From Ruminococcus_C callidus (GTDB lineage: Bacteria; Bacillota; Clostridia; Oscillospirales; Ruminococcaceae), in the NCBI RefSeq assembly GCF_049562855.1, contig NZ_CP186925.1:1798001-1862000 (forward strand): DNA of 64,000 nt. Reading direction: 5' to 3'. Made by a program: the position numbers and the translations under genes. The notes under the pieces were generated by a model that had not been told where the DNA came from, ran no database searches, and worked only from the letters and a program-made list of their open reading frames with translations. Positions 40,944 through 48,379 of the stretch are shown here, piece by piece. The stretch's first letter is position 1, and each line of letters starts with the position of its first letter.

Positions 40944-40972
40944 AGTATACAGCATCTTTTCGTAAATAGCAA
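40944..40972 (-). promoter_or_regulatory. Promoter of the TIR gene
   Basis: TTGCTA and TATACT are 17 bp apart, 40 bp upstream of the ATG, with GGGAGAG as ribosome binding site. Confidence 0.78.
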
Positions 40973-41039
40973 TACTATTTTCGAATTTTTCGATAATTTA
41001 AGCTGCATTAATCTGTTGTGTTTCTATCAAAATATTGCT

Positions 41040-41243
41040 TTTAACAAAAAAACGATAGCCTCGACCTACCGTTTTATTTTACCCTATCGTTTTTTTGTTG
41101 TTTCAGAAACGCAAACAGCCTGCCAGGAAAACGCTCTCCAGCAGGCTGTTTTTGATTAATAAAGTTGAAAAAGCCACGCATTTTCGGCATTTTTCCAAAA
41201 AGAAAGCACTGCACAATTGTATCATTTGTGCAGTGCAGTTATG
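41040..41243. repeat. Triple-hairpin direct repeat, copy A
   Basis: This 204-bp segment contains three successive hairpins: ACGATAG...CTATCGT, AACAGCCTGC...GCAGGCTGTT followed by TTT, and GCACTGCACAA...TTGTGCAGTGC. Copy B at 43844-44047 has the same length and orientation with roughly 15 base differences and no gap. Copy A lies upstream of the TIR gene. Confidence 0.88.
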
Positions 41244-41375
41244 TGGTGTGTAACCTACGCTACAAATAATACAAAATCCTCGAAATTACGGGCTTTGAAC
41301 TGACCCCAAAAAGTTAGACAAAGATTCAAAAGAAAATCTATGCAAAGCGACTAAGAGGAATCTTGGTCGCTTTTG

Positions 41376-42212
41376 CTATGCAGCTTCCTGTCTGAAATCT
41401 ATAGGAGATAGACCATTAAGCTTAAGCTTGATGCGTTTGTTGTTGTACCATTCTATGTATTCATGAAGCTCTTCAATGAAATGCTCGACAGAATGAAATT
41501 CCTGCAAATAGAGAAGCTCCGTTTTCAGCAAACTGAAAAAGTTCTCGGCACAGGCATTGTCAAGACAATTCCCCTTTCGGGACATGCTCTGTTTGACGCC
41601 TTTCTCTTTCAGCATTTTTTGATAGTGCTTATGCTGATACTGCCATCCTTGATCGGAATGAAGAATCAGATTTGTATTGTCCGGTATTTTTGAAAACGCT
41701 TTCTCAAGCATATCTGTTACCTGGTTCAAATTCGGATGACGGCTTAAATTGTATGAGATCACTTCGCCATTATATAAATCAATGATGGGTGACAGATACA
41801 GCTTAATTCCAAACAACGCAAATTCAGTAACGTCAGTTACCCACTTCTGATTTGGCTTATCTGCTTTGAAATCCCGTTCCAAAAGATTCGGTGCGATTCT
41901 GCCGACATCACCCTTGTATGAGTTGTACTTGTGCATACGAACACGGCAAAATATACCCATTTTACGCATCAGTTTCTGTACTGTCTTGTGATTGACAACA
42001 AACTTCTTCTTCAATTCTTTGGTGATTCTCCGATATCCATAACGACCTTTGCTTTCATCGTAAATGCGGCGTATTTCAGTTTTGATTTCAGCATATCGAT
42101 CCGGCTTTGGATGATCAAATTGCTTACTGTAATAGTAGTAGGTACTGCGGGGAATATCAGCAATCTCAATGAGCAGCCCTATCTTATGTTCATGCCTCAG
42201 TTCCCATATCAC
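41376..42212 (-). CDS. IS3-family transposase OrfB
   Basis: This 278-residue protein has an HTH_21 lead-in (LIEIADIPRSTYYYYSKQF) and an rve-type DDE core: KWVTDVTEFALFG, LILHSDQGWQYQH and SRKGNCLDNACAENFF. The start GTG overlaps the orfA stop. Read in -1 frame through GAGAAAAAGC at the end of orfA, the chain continues EKAQVIWELRHEHK, so the active transposase is likely an OrfAB fusion made by frameshifting. Confidence 0.94.
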   Translation of the reverse strand: MIWELRHEHKIGLLIEIADIPRSTYYYYSKQFDHPKPDRYAEIKTEIRRIYDESKGRYGYRRITKELKKKFVVNHKTVQKLMRKMGIFCRVRMHKYNSYKGDVGRIAPNLLERDFKADKPNQKWVTDVTEFALFGIKLYLSPIIDLYNGEVISYNLSRHPNLNQVTDMLEKAFSKIPDNTNLILHSDQGWQYQHKHYQKMLKEKGVKQSMSRKGNCLDNACAENFFSLLKTELLYLQEFHSVEHFIEELHEYIEWYNNKRIKLKLNGLSPIDFRQEAA

Positions 42213-42553
42213 TTGTGCTTTTTCTCTTGCCGTACCCTCTCGGCAACCAAGGCATTCAATTTTTTTAAGTACGCATTCTCCGCACGAAGGCGCTGTACTT
42301 CTGCAATCAGATCTTCTTCTACTTCTTTCTTGATTTTCGGAGACCGCCCTGTGGATTTCCTTCCTCTGCGTTCTACGTAAAGTCCCTCCGCTCCTTCCTC
42401 AAGATAGATTCGTTCCCAGGCTGTTACTCTACTATTCGGTATGTCAAATTGACGTGCAGTTTCACGATAGCTTAACTTTTCTCTGTGCATTGTTTCCACT
42501 ACTTTGATTTTGAATTCCGGCGTGTATCTTTTGTTCGGCTGTCCTTTTGGCAT
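42209..42553 (-). CDS. IS3-family OrfA (helix-turn-helix)
   Basis: This protein of 114 residues begins MPKGQPNKRYTPEFKIKVVE. A helix-turn-helix (KLSYRETARQFDIPNSRV) is followed by a leucine-zipper-like coiled coil (LIAEVQRLRAENAYLKKL). It binds the terminal repeats. A run AAAAAG near its 3' end is the probable slippage site for production of OrfAB. Confidence 0.92.
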   Translation of the reverse strand: MPKGQPNKRYTPEFKIKVVETMHREKLSYRETARQFDIPNSRVTAWERIYLEEGAEGLYVERRGRKSTGRSPKIKKEVEEDLIAEVQRLRAENAYLKKLNALVAERVRQEKKHK

Positions 42554-42785
42554 AAAAATGCCCCCTTTCGTTAGACTTTTTAATTGGTATATTTCTATTA
42601 TACCATATTGTCTAACAAAAGGGGAGCATTTCACTTTTTAGACGTACTTTACAAAAGATACAATTTTTTTGAAAGTAGACTAATCCACAGAGATTTTACG
42701 CAGATTTGCCCTTGTTCTTTCCCAAAGGGTGTGCTATAATGAGTTTATTCAGGAAACTGAAAATAGACAAAGGAGAAAAAACAGT

Positions 42786-43808
42786 GTGGAGGAAAGAAAC
42801 GTAACGAAGATTCCAGTTCGCCATGAATTACCACGATTATCCAAAGTTGGTGTTTATTGCAGAGTAAGTACAAATCAGCCAGAGCAGCTTCGCAGTATGT
42901 CTGCCCAAGCATCTCATCTCACAAGAACAGTTCTGCACAGCAGAGGATGGATACTGATTGATATTTATCTGGATTTTCATACTGGATTAAATGATAACAG
43001 ACCAGAATTACAGAGATTATTGAAAGATTGCAGGTCCGGAAACGTTGATACCATTCTAACAAAAAGCGTCAGCAGATTTGGACGGAATACTGCTGAAACA
43101 ATCCGCCTGATTCGAGAACTCAATGCCATTGGAGCCAGAATTATATTTGAGAACGAAGAAATCGACACTTCAAAATGTGAAAGCGAATTTCTTGTCACTT
43201 TAATTGAAGCCTACGCACAGGAAGAAAGTTATAACCGCAGTGAGAATATTCGATGGGGAATTGAAAAGCGAATGCAAAATGGAACATCGCTTCTTTACAA
43301 CAGAAGATGCTTTGGATACAGAAAGAATGAGAACGGCACTTTAGAAATCTGTCCGGAAGAAGCAGAAGTTGTTCGTTTGATTTTTGATTTCTATCTTCGT
43401 GGCGGAAGTATTCTTTCTATCATAAAAGAACTGGAGAAACGGCAAATTCAAACGCCATCAGGAAAGAAAAAATGGTGCACACAGACAGTTGTAAAAATTC
43501 TAACCAATGAAAAGTATATCGGAAATGTGCTGCTAAAAAAGACCTATTCAGATGGATTCCCAAATCGAAAGCGGAGAAACAACTGTGGAGAAAAAGATCA
43601 GTATCTTGCAGAGCAGTTGCACCCTGAGATCATATCGAAAGAAATTTTTGATGCAGTTCAATCCGAACGGCAACGAAGAAGTAATGTAGTAATAGACGAA
43701 AATGGAGAAAAGAAACGGGCAGGAAAGCGATACTGCTCGAAAATAATGTCAGAAACAGACATAGAACCATTCGATGGCACGTTAGATCACTCATCATATA
43801 GTGAATGA
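42786..43808 (+). CDS. Serine recombinase, short form
   Basis: The GTG start at 42786 follows AAAGGAG by about 10 bp and gives 340 residues. The resolvase domain begins KVGVYCRVSTNQPEQLRSMS with the catalytic serine in CRVST. It also has DTILTKSVSRFGRNTAET and then the recombinase domain (FGYRKNENGTLEICPEEAEV). The chain stops after RYCSK plus about 20 unrelated residues. Large serine recombinases of this type normally continue with a zinc ribbon and coiled coil, so the C-terminus seems truncated. The repeat copy B starts 36 bp after the stop. Confidence 0.85.
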   Translation: MEERNVTKIPVRHELPRLSKVGVYCRVSTNQPEQLRSMSAQASHLTRTVLHSRGWILIDIYLDFHTGLNDNRPELQRLLKDCRSGNVDTILTKSVSRFGRNTAETIRLIRELNAIGARIIFENEEIDTSKCESEFLVTLIEAYAQEESYNRSENIRWGIEKRMQNGTSLLYNRRCFGYRKNENGTLEICPEEAEVVRLIFDFYLRGGSILSIIKELEKRQIQTPSGKKKWCTQTVVKILTNEKYIGNVLLKKTYSDGFPNRKRRNNCGEKDQYLAEQLHPEIISKEIFDAVQSERQRRSNVVIDENGEKKRAGKRYCSKIMSETDIEPFDGTLDHSSYSE

Positions 43809-43843
43809 TAAGTACACAAAGAAAAAGTGCAGAAATACGCCGA

Positions 43844-44047
43844 TTTAACAAAAAAACGATAGCCCCGACCTATCGTTTTATTTTAGCCTATCGTTTTTTT
43901 ATTGTTTCAGAAATGCAAACAGCCTGCCAGGAAAACGCTCCACAGCAGGCTGTTTTTGCTTGATAAAACCGAAAAAGTCACGCATTTTCGGCATTTTTCC
44001 AAAAAGAAAGCACTGCACAATTGTATCATTTGTGCAGTGCGGTTATG
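43844..44047. repeat. Triple-hairpin direct repeat, copy B
   Basis: Second copy of the 204-bp triple-hairpin segment, directly after the serine recombinase gene. The two copies flank a 2.8-kb unit with IS3 and the recombinase. Recombination between them would remove the unit. Confidence 0.88.
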
Positions 44048-44174
44048 CCTAAGGGCTCTCATTTTGATACAAAATAATCCCAAAAATCCCGCAATTCTGC
44101 GAGGTTTTTTGTTTTTCGGCTGAAAATCAAGGAGATTGCTATCGCCTAGAAAAGCGAAAATTGAGAGCCAAATC

Positions 44175-44285
44175 GCAAACGATAAGCAAAGGTATCGTTT
44201 GGTTTTTAGAGGCTGTTTTCAGACATTGTTTGTACATGGATTGAGCTATCGTTTGCGAGGCACTCGATTTTGGGTTATCGTTTGC
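44175..44285. repeat. Cluster of TATCGTTTG(C) motifs
   Basis: The motif occurs at 44193-44201, 44247-44256 and 44276-44285 in direct orientation, and inverted as GCAAACGATA at 44175-44184. The region from 44048 to 44373 holds no credible gene. The motif core also appears in the first hairpin of the 204-bp repeats. Confidence 0.55.
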
Positions 44286-44373
44286 TATTTGAAAATCGGT
44301 TTCAAAAATTAAGTTTAACTGTTTGGCTGATGCTTGAATTAGCATCCTATACTTTAATTTCTAAAGCAGTATT

Positions 44374-45174
44374 TCAAGCAACCTTGCCACTTGCAACCTC
44401 ATCCACGAGTTCTAGTGATACATTCAAGTTTTCTGCAATTTCCTCATGCGAGTATTTCTGCTTGTCTAACATCCGTCTGATATCCGCAACCTTCTCTTTT
44501 TGCAATGCATCTGCTGCATATTCCTTCGCCCGTTCTTCTACAACTTTACACATTTCGCCCATACCTCCTTCGGTTTCCTTGAAATATCGAAAACGTTCTG
44601 ATAATTCTTCAGCGTACATATCCTTCGCATTCACACACTGGAAGTCGTGCATCAGTCTGCCAATGCTGTCGTTCGGATTCTGATAAGCTCCGTTTACGTA
44701 TATGATATGCGAATCGTCTTCCAAATACGCACCGGTTTCACGACAAATTCTATCATAATGATATAGTGGCAAGCCGTGCTTCATAATGTCATGTTCCGTC
44801 AGCATAATCACAAAAGTTTCCGCCAAATTGCGGAACGGTTCTTTCTTTTGGAGCAGTTTGGTATCCAACATACTGCTGTGGAATCTAGCACGCTTTGGTG
44901 TTGCTCCGGAATCCGCTCTTTGAATTTCTATGTTGTATCTTTTTCCATTGGTATCTTCCGCATAAATATCCAGTGAAATGGAGCGTCCAGACAAGCTGCG
45001 ATATTCACATTGTGTTTCACTGTGCAGCACCTTCAAGTCTTGCCGCTCCAGCAAAATGTTCAAGATATACTCCACGCCTTCCGGATTATCGTTGAAATAG
45101 AGCCGTAAGAAGTCATCATCAATTAGCCGCAATTGCTCCGCCACTCGCCGGTTCTTTTCCTGTTCAGTTGCCAT
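44374..45174 (-). CDS. Rpn-family recombination-promoting nuclease / PD-(D/E)XK transposase
   Basis: This 266-residue protein starts MATEQEKNRRVAEQLRLIDD. The PD-(D/E)XK core reads RSISLDIYAEDTNGKRYNIEIQ, with Asp and the ExQ pair of the Rpn group. AETFVIMLTEHDIMKHGLPLYHY follows (in parts). The C-terminal 40 residues (LDKQKYSHEEIAENLNVSLE) form the helix-turn-helix-like tail typical of Firmicute members. Rpn proteins promote RecA-independent DNA exchange and some have defence roles. The start has no strong ribosome binding site, only AAAGGA ten bases upstream. Confidence 0.9.
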   Translation of the reverse strand: MATEQEKNRRVAEQLRLIDDDFLRLYFNDNPEGVEYILNILLERQDLKVLHSETQCEYRSLSGRSISLDIYAEDTNGKRYNIEIQRADSGATPKRARFHSSMLDTKLLQKKEPFRNLAETFVIMLTEHDIMKHGLPLYHYDRICRETGAYLEDDSHIIYVNGAYQNPNDSIGRLMHDFQCVNAKDMYAEELSERFRYFKETEGGMGEMCKVVEERAKEYAADALQKEKVADIRRMLDKQKYSHEEIAENLNVSLELVDEVASGKVA

Positions 45175-45273
45175 TGGAATCACGTCCTTTCTATCACTTT
45201 TAGTATACCATACTTCCACGTGAAATGCAAGGGCGAATTTGTGCAAATCACCGGATTATCTTTGCCTGATATA

Positions 45274-45301
45274 AAAATACGGAGCAACCGAAGCTGCTCC
45301 G
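45274..45301 (-). terminator. Hairpin terminator upstream of the Rpn gene
   Basis: CGGAGCAGC-TTCG-GTTGCTCCG followed by TATTTTTA on the minus strand. It would insulate the Rpn gene from IS21 transcripts. A similar hairpin occurs at 50873-50900. Confidence 0.7.
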
Positions 45302-45500
45302 CAATTTAGGGGAAGTGCTAGAATCTATTGATAAAATAGTGGCTATTTCATCTTAGTTCTTTTTAAGCCTATATCTGCTAAAATAAAACTGAGCCAGCTG
45401 AGGGAAAAACGATAATAAAAAAGTGAACCACAAATAATGAAAATCCTGTATCATAAGAGAAAGAACTTGTATACAGGAGGGATAAGGAGTGGCAATAGCA

Positions 45501-46937
45501 ATGGAGATCTATGAAAAGATCAGATATTATCGAGAGCATACAGACTTCAGCTAGCGTAATGTAGCAAAGATACTGGGGATCTCACGAAACACAGTAAAGA
45601 AATACTAGGAAGGACGAACAGTTCCATGGGAACGCAAACCTGGCAGCGGCAGAAAAAATGACATCATCACCGATGAAGTCAAAGCATTTATCATGAAGTG
45701 CCTGGATTCTGATCAGAAAGCGCCGCGGAAGCAGCAGCATACAGCACATAAGATATACACACGCCTGATTGCCGAATGTGGTTTTGATGGCTGTGAAGCT
45801 TCTGTAAGACGGACGGTGGCAGAACTCAAAGGCAAGGTGAGCAATATGTTTGTACCATTGTCCTATGACCCAGCCGAAGCCGTTCAGGTGGATTGGGGTG
45901 AGGCAACTGTAATACTTGGCGGGATCAAGCAGAAAATCCAAATATGGTGTATGCGTGAATGCCACAGCGGGGATATCTTTGTTTCCGCTTTTTACCGGCA
46001 GAATGAAGAAAGCTTTCTGGAAGGGATCATAAAAGGACTTGAACATTTTGGCGGAACGCCGCAGAAAATCATTTTTGATAATGCTCGTGTTGCTGTAAAA
46101 GAAGGATTTGGATGTCATGCAAAAGCAACAGACAAATATCTTTCCCTGTCGGCACACTATTCCTTCAAACCAGTATTCTGCAATCCGGCACAGGGGCATG
46201 AAAAAGGGCTTGTAGAAGGTCTGGTAGGACTTGTCAGAAGAAATTTCTTCGTGCCTGTCCCTAACATATCGACCATAGATGAGCTGAATGAAAAGCTTCT
46301 GGAATATTGCGCTGTGTACAGAAATCATAAGATACCCGGAAAAGATCTGACGGTAGGTGAAATGGCTGAAAACTGTAAGGATCATTGGATCCCTTTACCG
46401 CCGTACCGCTATGATACATCAAATACACTTCAGATCAAAGCGGATGATTTCTCACTTGTGAGATTTGATCACAACAAATACGCAGTGCCGTATCAGTACA
46501 GTTCCAAGATGATAACGGTCAAAGGAAGCGGCAATCAGGTCATAATGCTGTTCCGAGGTAAGATCATTGCAAAATATGATCGTGATTACCGTCATAACCA
46601 GACCCATTATCGTTTAGAGCATTACATCGGATTGATCGAAAAGCGTCCGAGAAGTGTTTACAATGCTGCACCGATCAAGAAAACTGTTCCGACCGAACTT
46701 TATCAGTTTTTGATGAAACTGAGCAGTCCCAAAGAAATTGTCAAGGTGCTGCGGCTGTACCTGGATATCGGAAATGCGGTATTGAAACACTTGCCTTATG
46801 CAGATTCCTACAACACGCTGTATGCAGGAGTGATCGGAAGTCCGGTAAGAAAAATACAGATAGAATCCTCCATCGGGATCGTACCGCCGGATCTCAAACG
46901 ATATGATTCGCTTCTGAAAGGCGGTGATGCGGTATGA
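45501..46937 (+). pseudogene. istA: IS21 transposase IstA, two in-frame amber codons
   Basis: The frame from ATG 45501 to 46937 covers 479 codons but has TAG at 45552-45554 and at 45606-45608. Around them the protein reads REHTDFS-stop-RNVAKILGI and SRNTVKKY-stop-EGRTVPW, the helix-turn-helix of IstA, where relatives have Gln and Trp (or Leu). The rest is intact: an rve core with PAEAVQVDWGEATV, PQKIIFDNARVAV and NPAQGHEKGLVEG. An open frame from 45693 would lack the DNA-binding domain, so transposition is unlikely. Confidence 0.88.
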
Positions 46938-47680
46938 ACAGCGTACAGAAAGAAATGATCAGGCTCTATGCAAAACAACTCAGACTGCCGACTTTCAATA
47001 ACTATGAAAAAGTCATACGACAGCTTTCTGCTGACGATGGTTATGCACAATTTCTGATAGAGCTGATGAAACAAGAGCTTGCAGAACGTTCAGCAGCGGG
47101 TCAAAAACGCAGGATAAAAGCTGCGAAATTCCCGACACTGAAAACGCTGGATGCGTTTGATATGGCAAGACTTGAAAACGTCAGTAAAAGCACCATACAG
47201 CAGCTCGCTTCCTGTGATTTCATAAAGCAGCGTCAAAACATTGTCATGATCGGAAATCCCGGGAGTGGAAAGACACATCTTTCGATTGCACTTGGCATGA
47301 ACGCCTGTGAGGCCGGGTATCGGGTAAAATTCTATACGGCTGTCAATCTTGCTGCTGAGCTTGCAGAAGCAGTTCAGATGAACAGGCTTTCCAAACTTGA
47401 AAAGAGTCTCAGTAAGATAGATCTTCTGATCATCGATGAACTCAGTTATCTGACTTTTAACAGGTATCAGTCAGAGATGCTTTTTCAGATCATATCAGAA
47501 CGTTCAGAAAGAGCCAGTGTTATCATAAGTACAAATCTTGAATTTTCACAATGGACACAGCTTTTTGAAAATGAAATGCTGCTTGCTGCACTCATAGACA
47601 GGGTCACCTTCCGATCCTTTGTTCTGAACATGAACTACAGCTCGTCTTACCGCATCGACTCAACCTTGAATCACGATTAG
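46934..47680 (+). CDS. istB: IS21 helper ATPase IstB
   Basis: This 248-residue AAA+ protein has IVMIGNPGSGKTHLSIALG as Walker A near residue 100 and IDLLIIDELSYLTF as Walker B near 160, then SVIISTNLEFSQW (sensor). IstB works with IstA to choose target sites. It overlaps the istA frame by four bases. It is intact even though its partner is broken. Confidence 0.95.
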   Translation: MNSVQKEMIRLYAKQLRLPTFNNYEKVIRQLSADDGYAQFLIELMKQELAERSAAGQKRRIKAAKFPTLKTLDAFDMARLENVSKSTIQQLASCDFIKQRQNIVMIGNPGSGKTHLSIALGMNACEAGYRVKFYTAVNLAAELAEAVQMNRLSKLEKSLSKIDLLIIDELSYLTFNRYQSEMLFQIISERSERASVIISTNLEFSQWTQLFENEMLLAALIDRVTFRSFVLNMNYSSSYRIDSTLNHD

Positions 47681-47869
47681 TGGCTCAAAATTTTTTTATC
47701 ACAACTGGCTCACTTTTTTATTAGCGAGGTGGCTCAGTTTTTTATTGACAAAGGCATTAAGCCTCTCACAGATTACCAAAGTCGCTATTATTTCAGAAGT
47801 AGATGGGATTAGCTGTTTGCTTGGGGATATTCGTTACATCTTCCGTAACAAATTTTCTGTCACCTGCTA

Positions 47870-48379
47870 CTAATTCATTTTATCTTCTGGGTAGATTATT
47901 AAACTGTAACAAGTACTTGATTTGTGCTTTTCTTTTGTAACAAATACAAAAGAATCATCATATGGCAATATACAATAATAATCCAGAGATGGTGATACCG
48001 AAATATTAAATTTCGCAGACTCCTCAATAGATGCCGCATATGATTCTTCATATACTACTTTATTATCTTTTACAAATAAAATCCTTGATCTAAAATCTGA
48101 CTGAGGATCATACTCAATTTTCCAAATATCTTCCAGTGTTTCAGAAGAATATCCCATTGCGAAAAAATCAGCTGAAGCAATAATTGCTCTATCCCATTCA
48201 AAATTGGTAACAGTCTTCAATTCGACCATGCATTCATCGTTTCCCGAAGTTTCGATCTCATCTATTATACCTTGAGCTACCGAACCAAGTTCGTTTTCTT
48301 GGCATTTTGAAATAGATACAACGGTTGTAAATGCTATGATTAGAAATATAATGATAAAAACACACTTTAATTTCTTCAT
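47870..48379 (-). CDS. Putative immunity protein for the RHS toxin
   Basis: This 169-residue protein starts MKKLKCVFIIIFLIIAFTTV, an N-terminal membrane anchor or signal peptide, followed by a beta-rich extracytoplasmic domain. I do not recognise a family. Its start overlaps the stop of the RHS gene (ATGA), the place where polymorphic toxin loci encode the cognate immunity protein. An exported immunity protein would fit a toxin that acts at or outside the membrane. This is inference from context only. Confidence 0.55.
   Translation of the reverse strand: MKKLKCVFIIIFLIIAFTTVVSISKCQENELGSVAQGIIDEIETSGNDECMVELKTVTNFEWDRAIIASADFFAMGYSSETLEDIWKIEYDPQSDFRSRILFVKDNKVVYEESYAASIEESAKFNISVSPSLDYYCILPYDDSFVFVTKEKHKSSTCYSLIIYPEDKMN

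Larger units (their letters stand above)
41296..42633 (-). mobile_element. IS3-family (IS150-like) insertion sequence
   Basis: The 1338-bp element has 25-bp imperfect terminal inverted repeats (41296-41320, TGAACTGACCCC...GTTAGACA; 42609-42633). CTT flanks both ends, a 3-bp target duplication as expected for the IS150 group. It encodes overlapping orfA and orfB. All parts look intact. Confidence 0.92.
45376..47750 (+). mobile_element. IS21-family insertion sequence, inactive
   Basis: The 2375-bp element starts TGCTAAAATAAAACTGAGCC and ends with the inverted copy TGTCAATAAAAAACTGAGCC. Inside, second-order repeats with AATAAAAAAGTGARCC occur at both ends, as usual for IS21. It carries istA, broken by two stop codons, and an intact istB. 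I see no clear target duplication. Confidence 0.88.

Noticed and set aside
42786..43808. Serine recombinase as the integrase of the prophage
   Set aside because: It lies 9 kb beyond the last clear phage gene, behind two IS elements and in its own repeat-bounded unit, and its C-terminus seems truncated. The prophage integrase is more likely left of the window.
44139..44345. Minus-strand open frame of 68 residues
   Set aside because: No Shine-Dalgarno, no family pattern, and it runs through the TATCGTTTG motif cluster.
45552..45608. Stop-codon recoding (TAG as an amino acid) in istA
   Set aside because: Other genes in the window read well with standard code, and no suppressor tRNA is visible. 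Simple mutation of Gln and Trp codons is enough.
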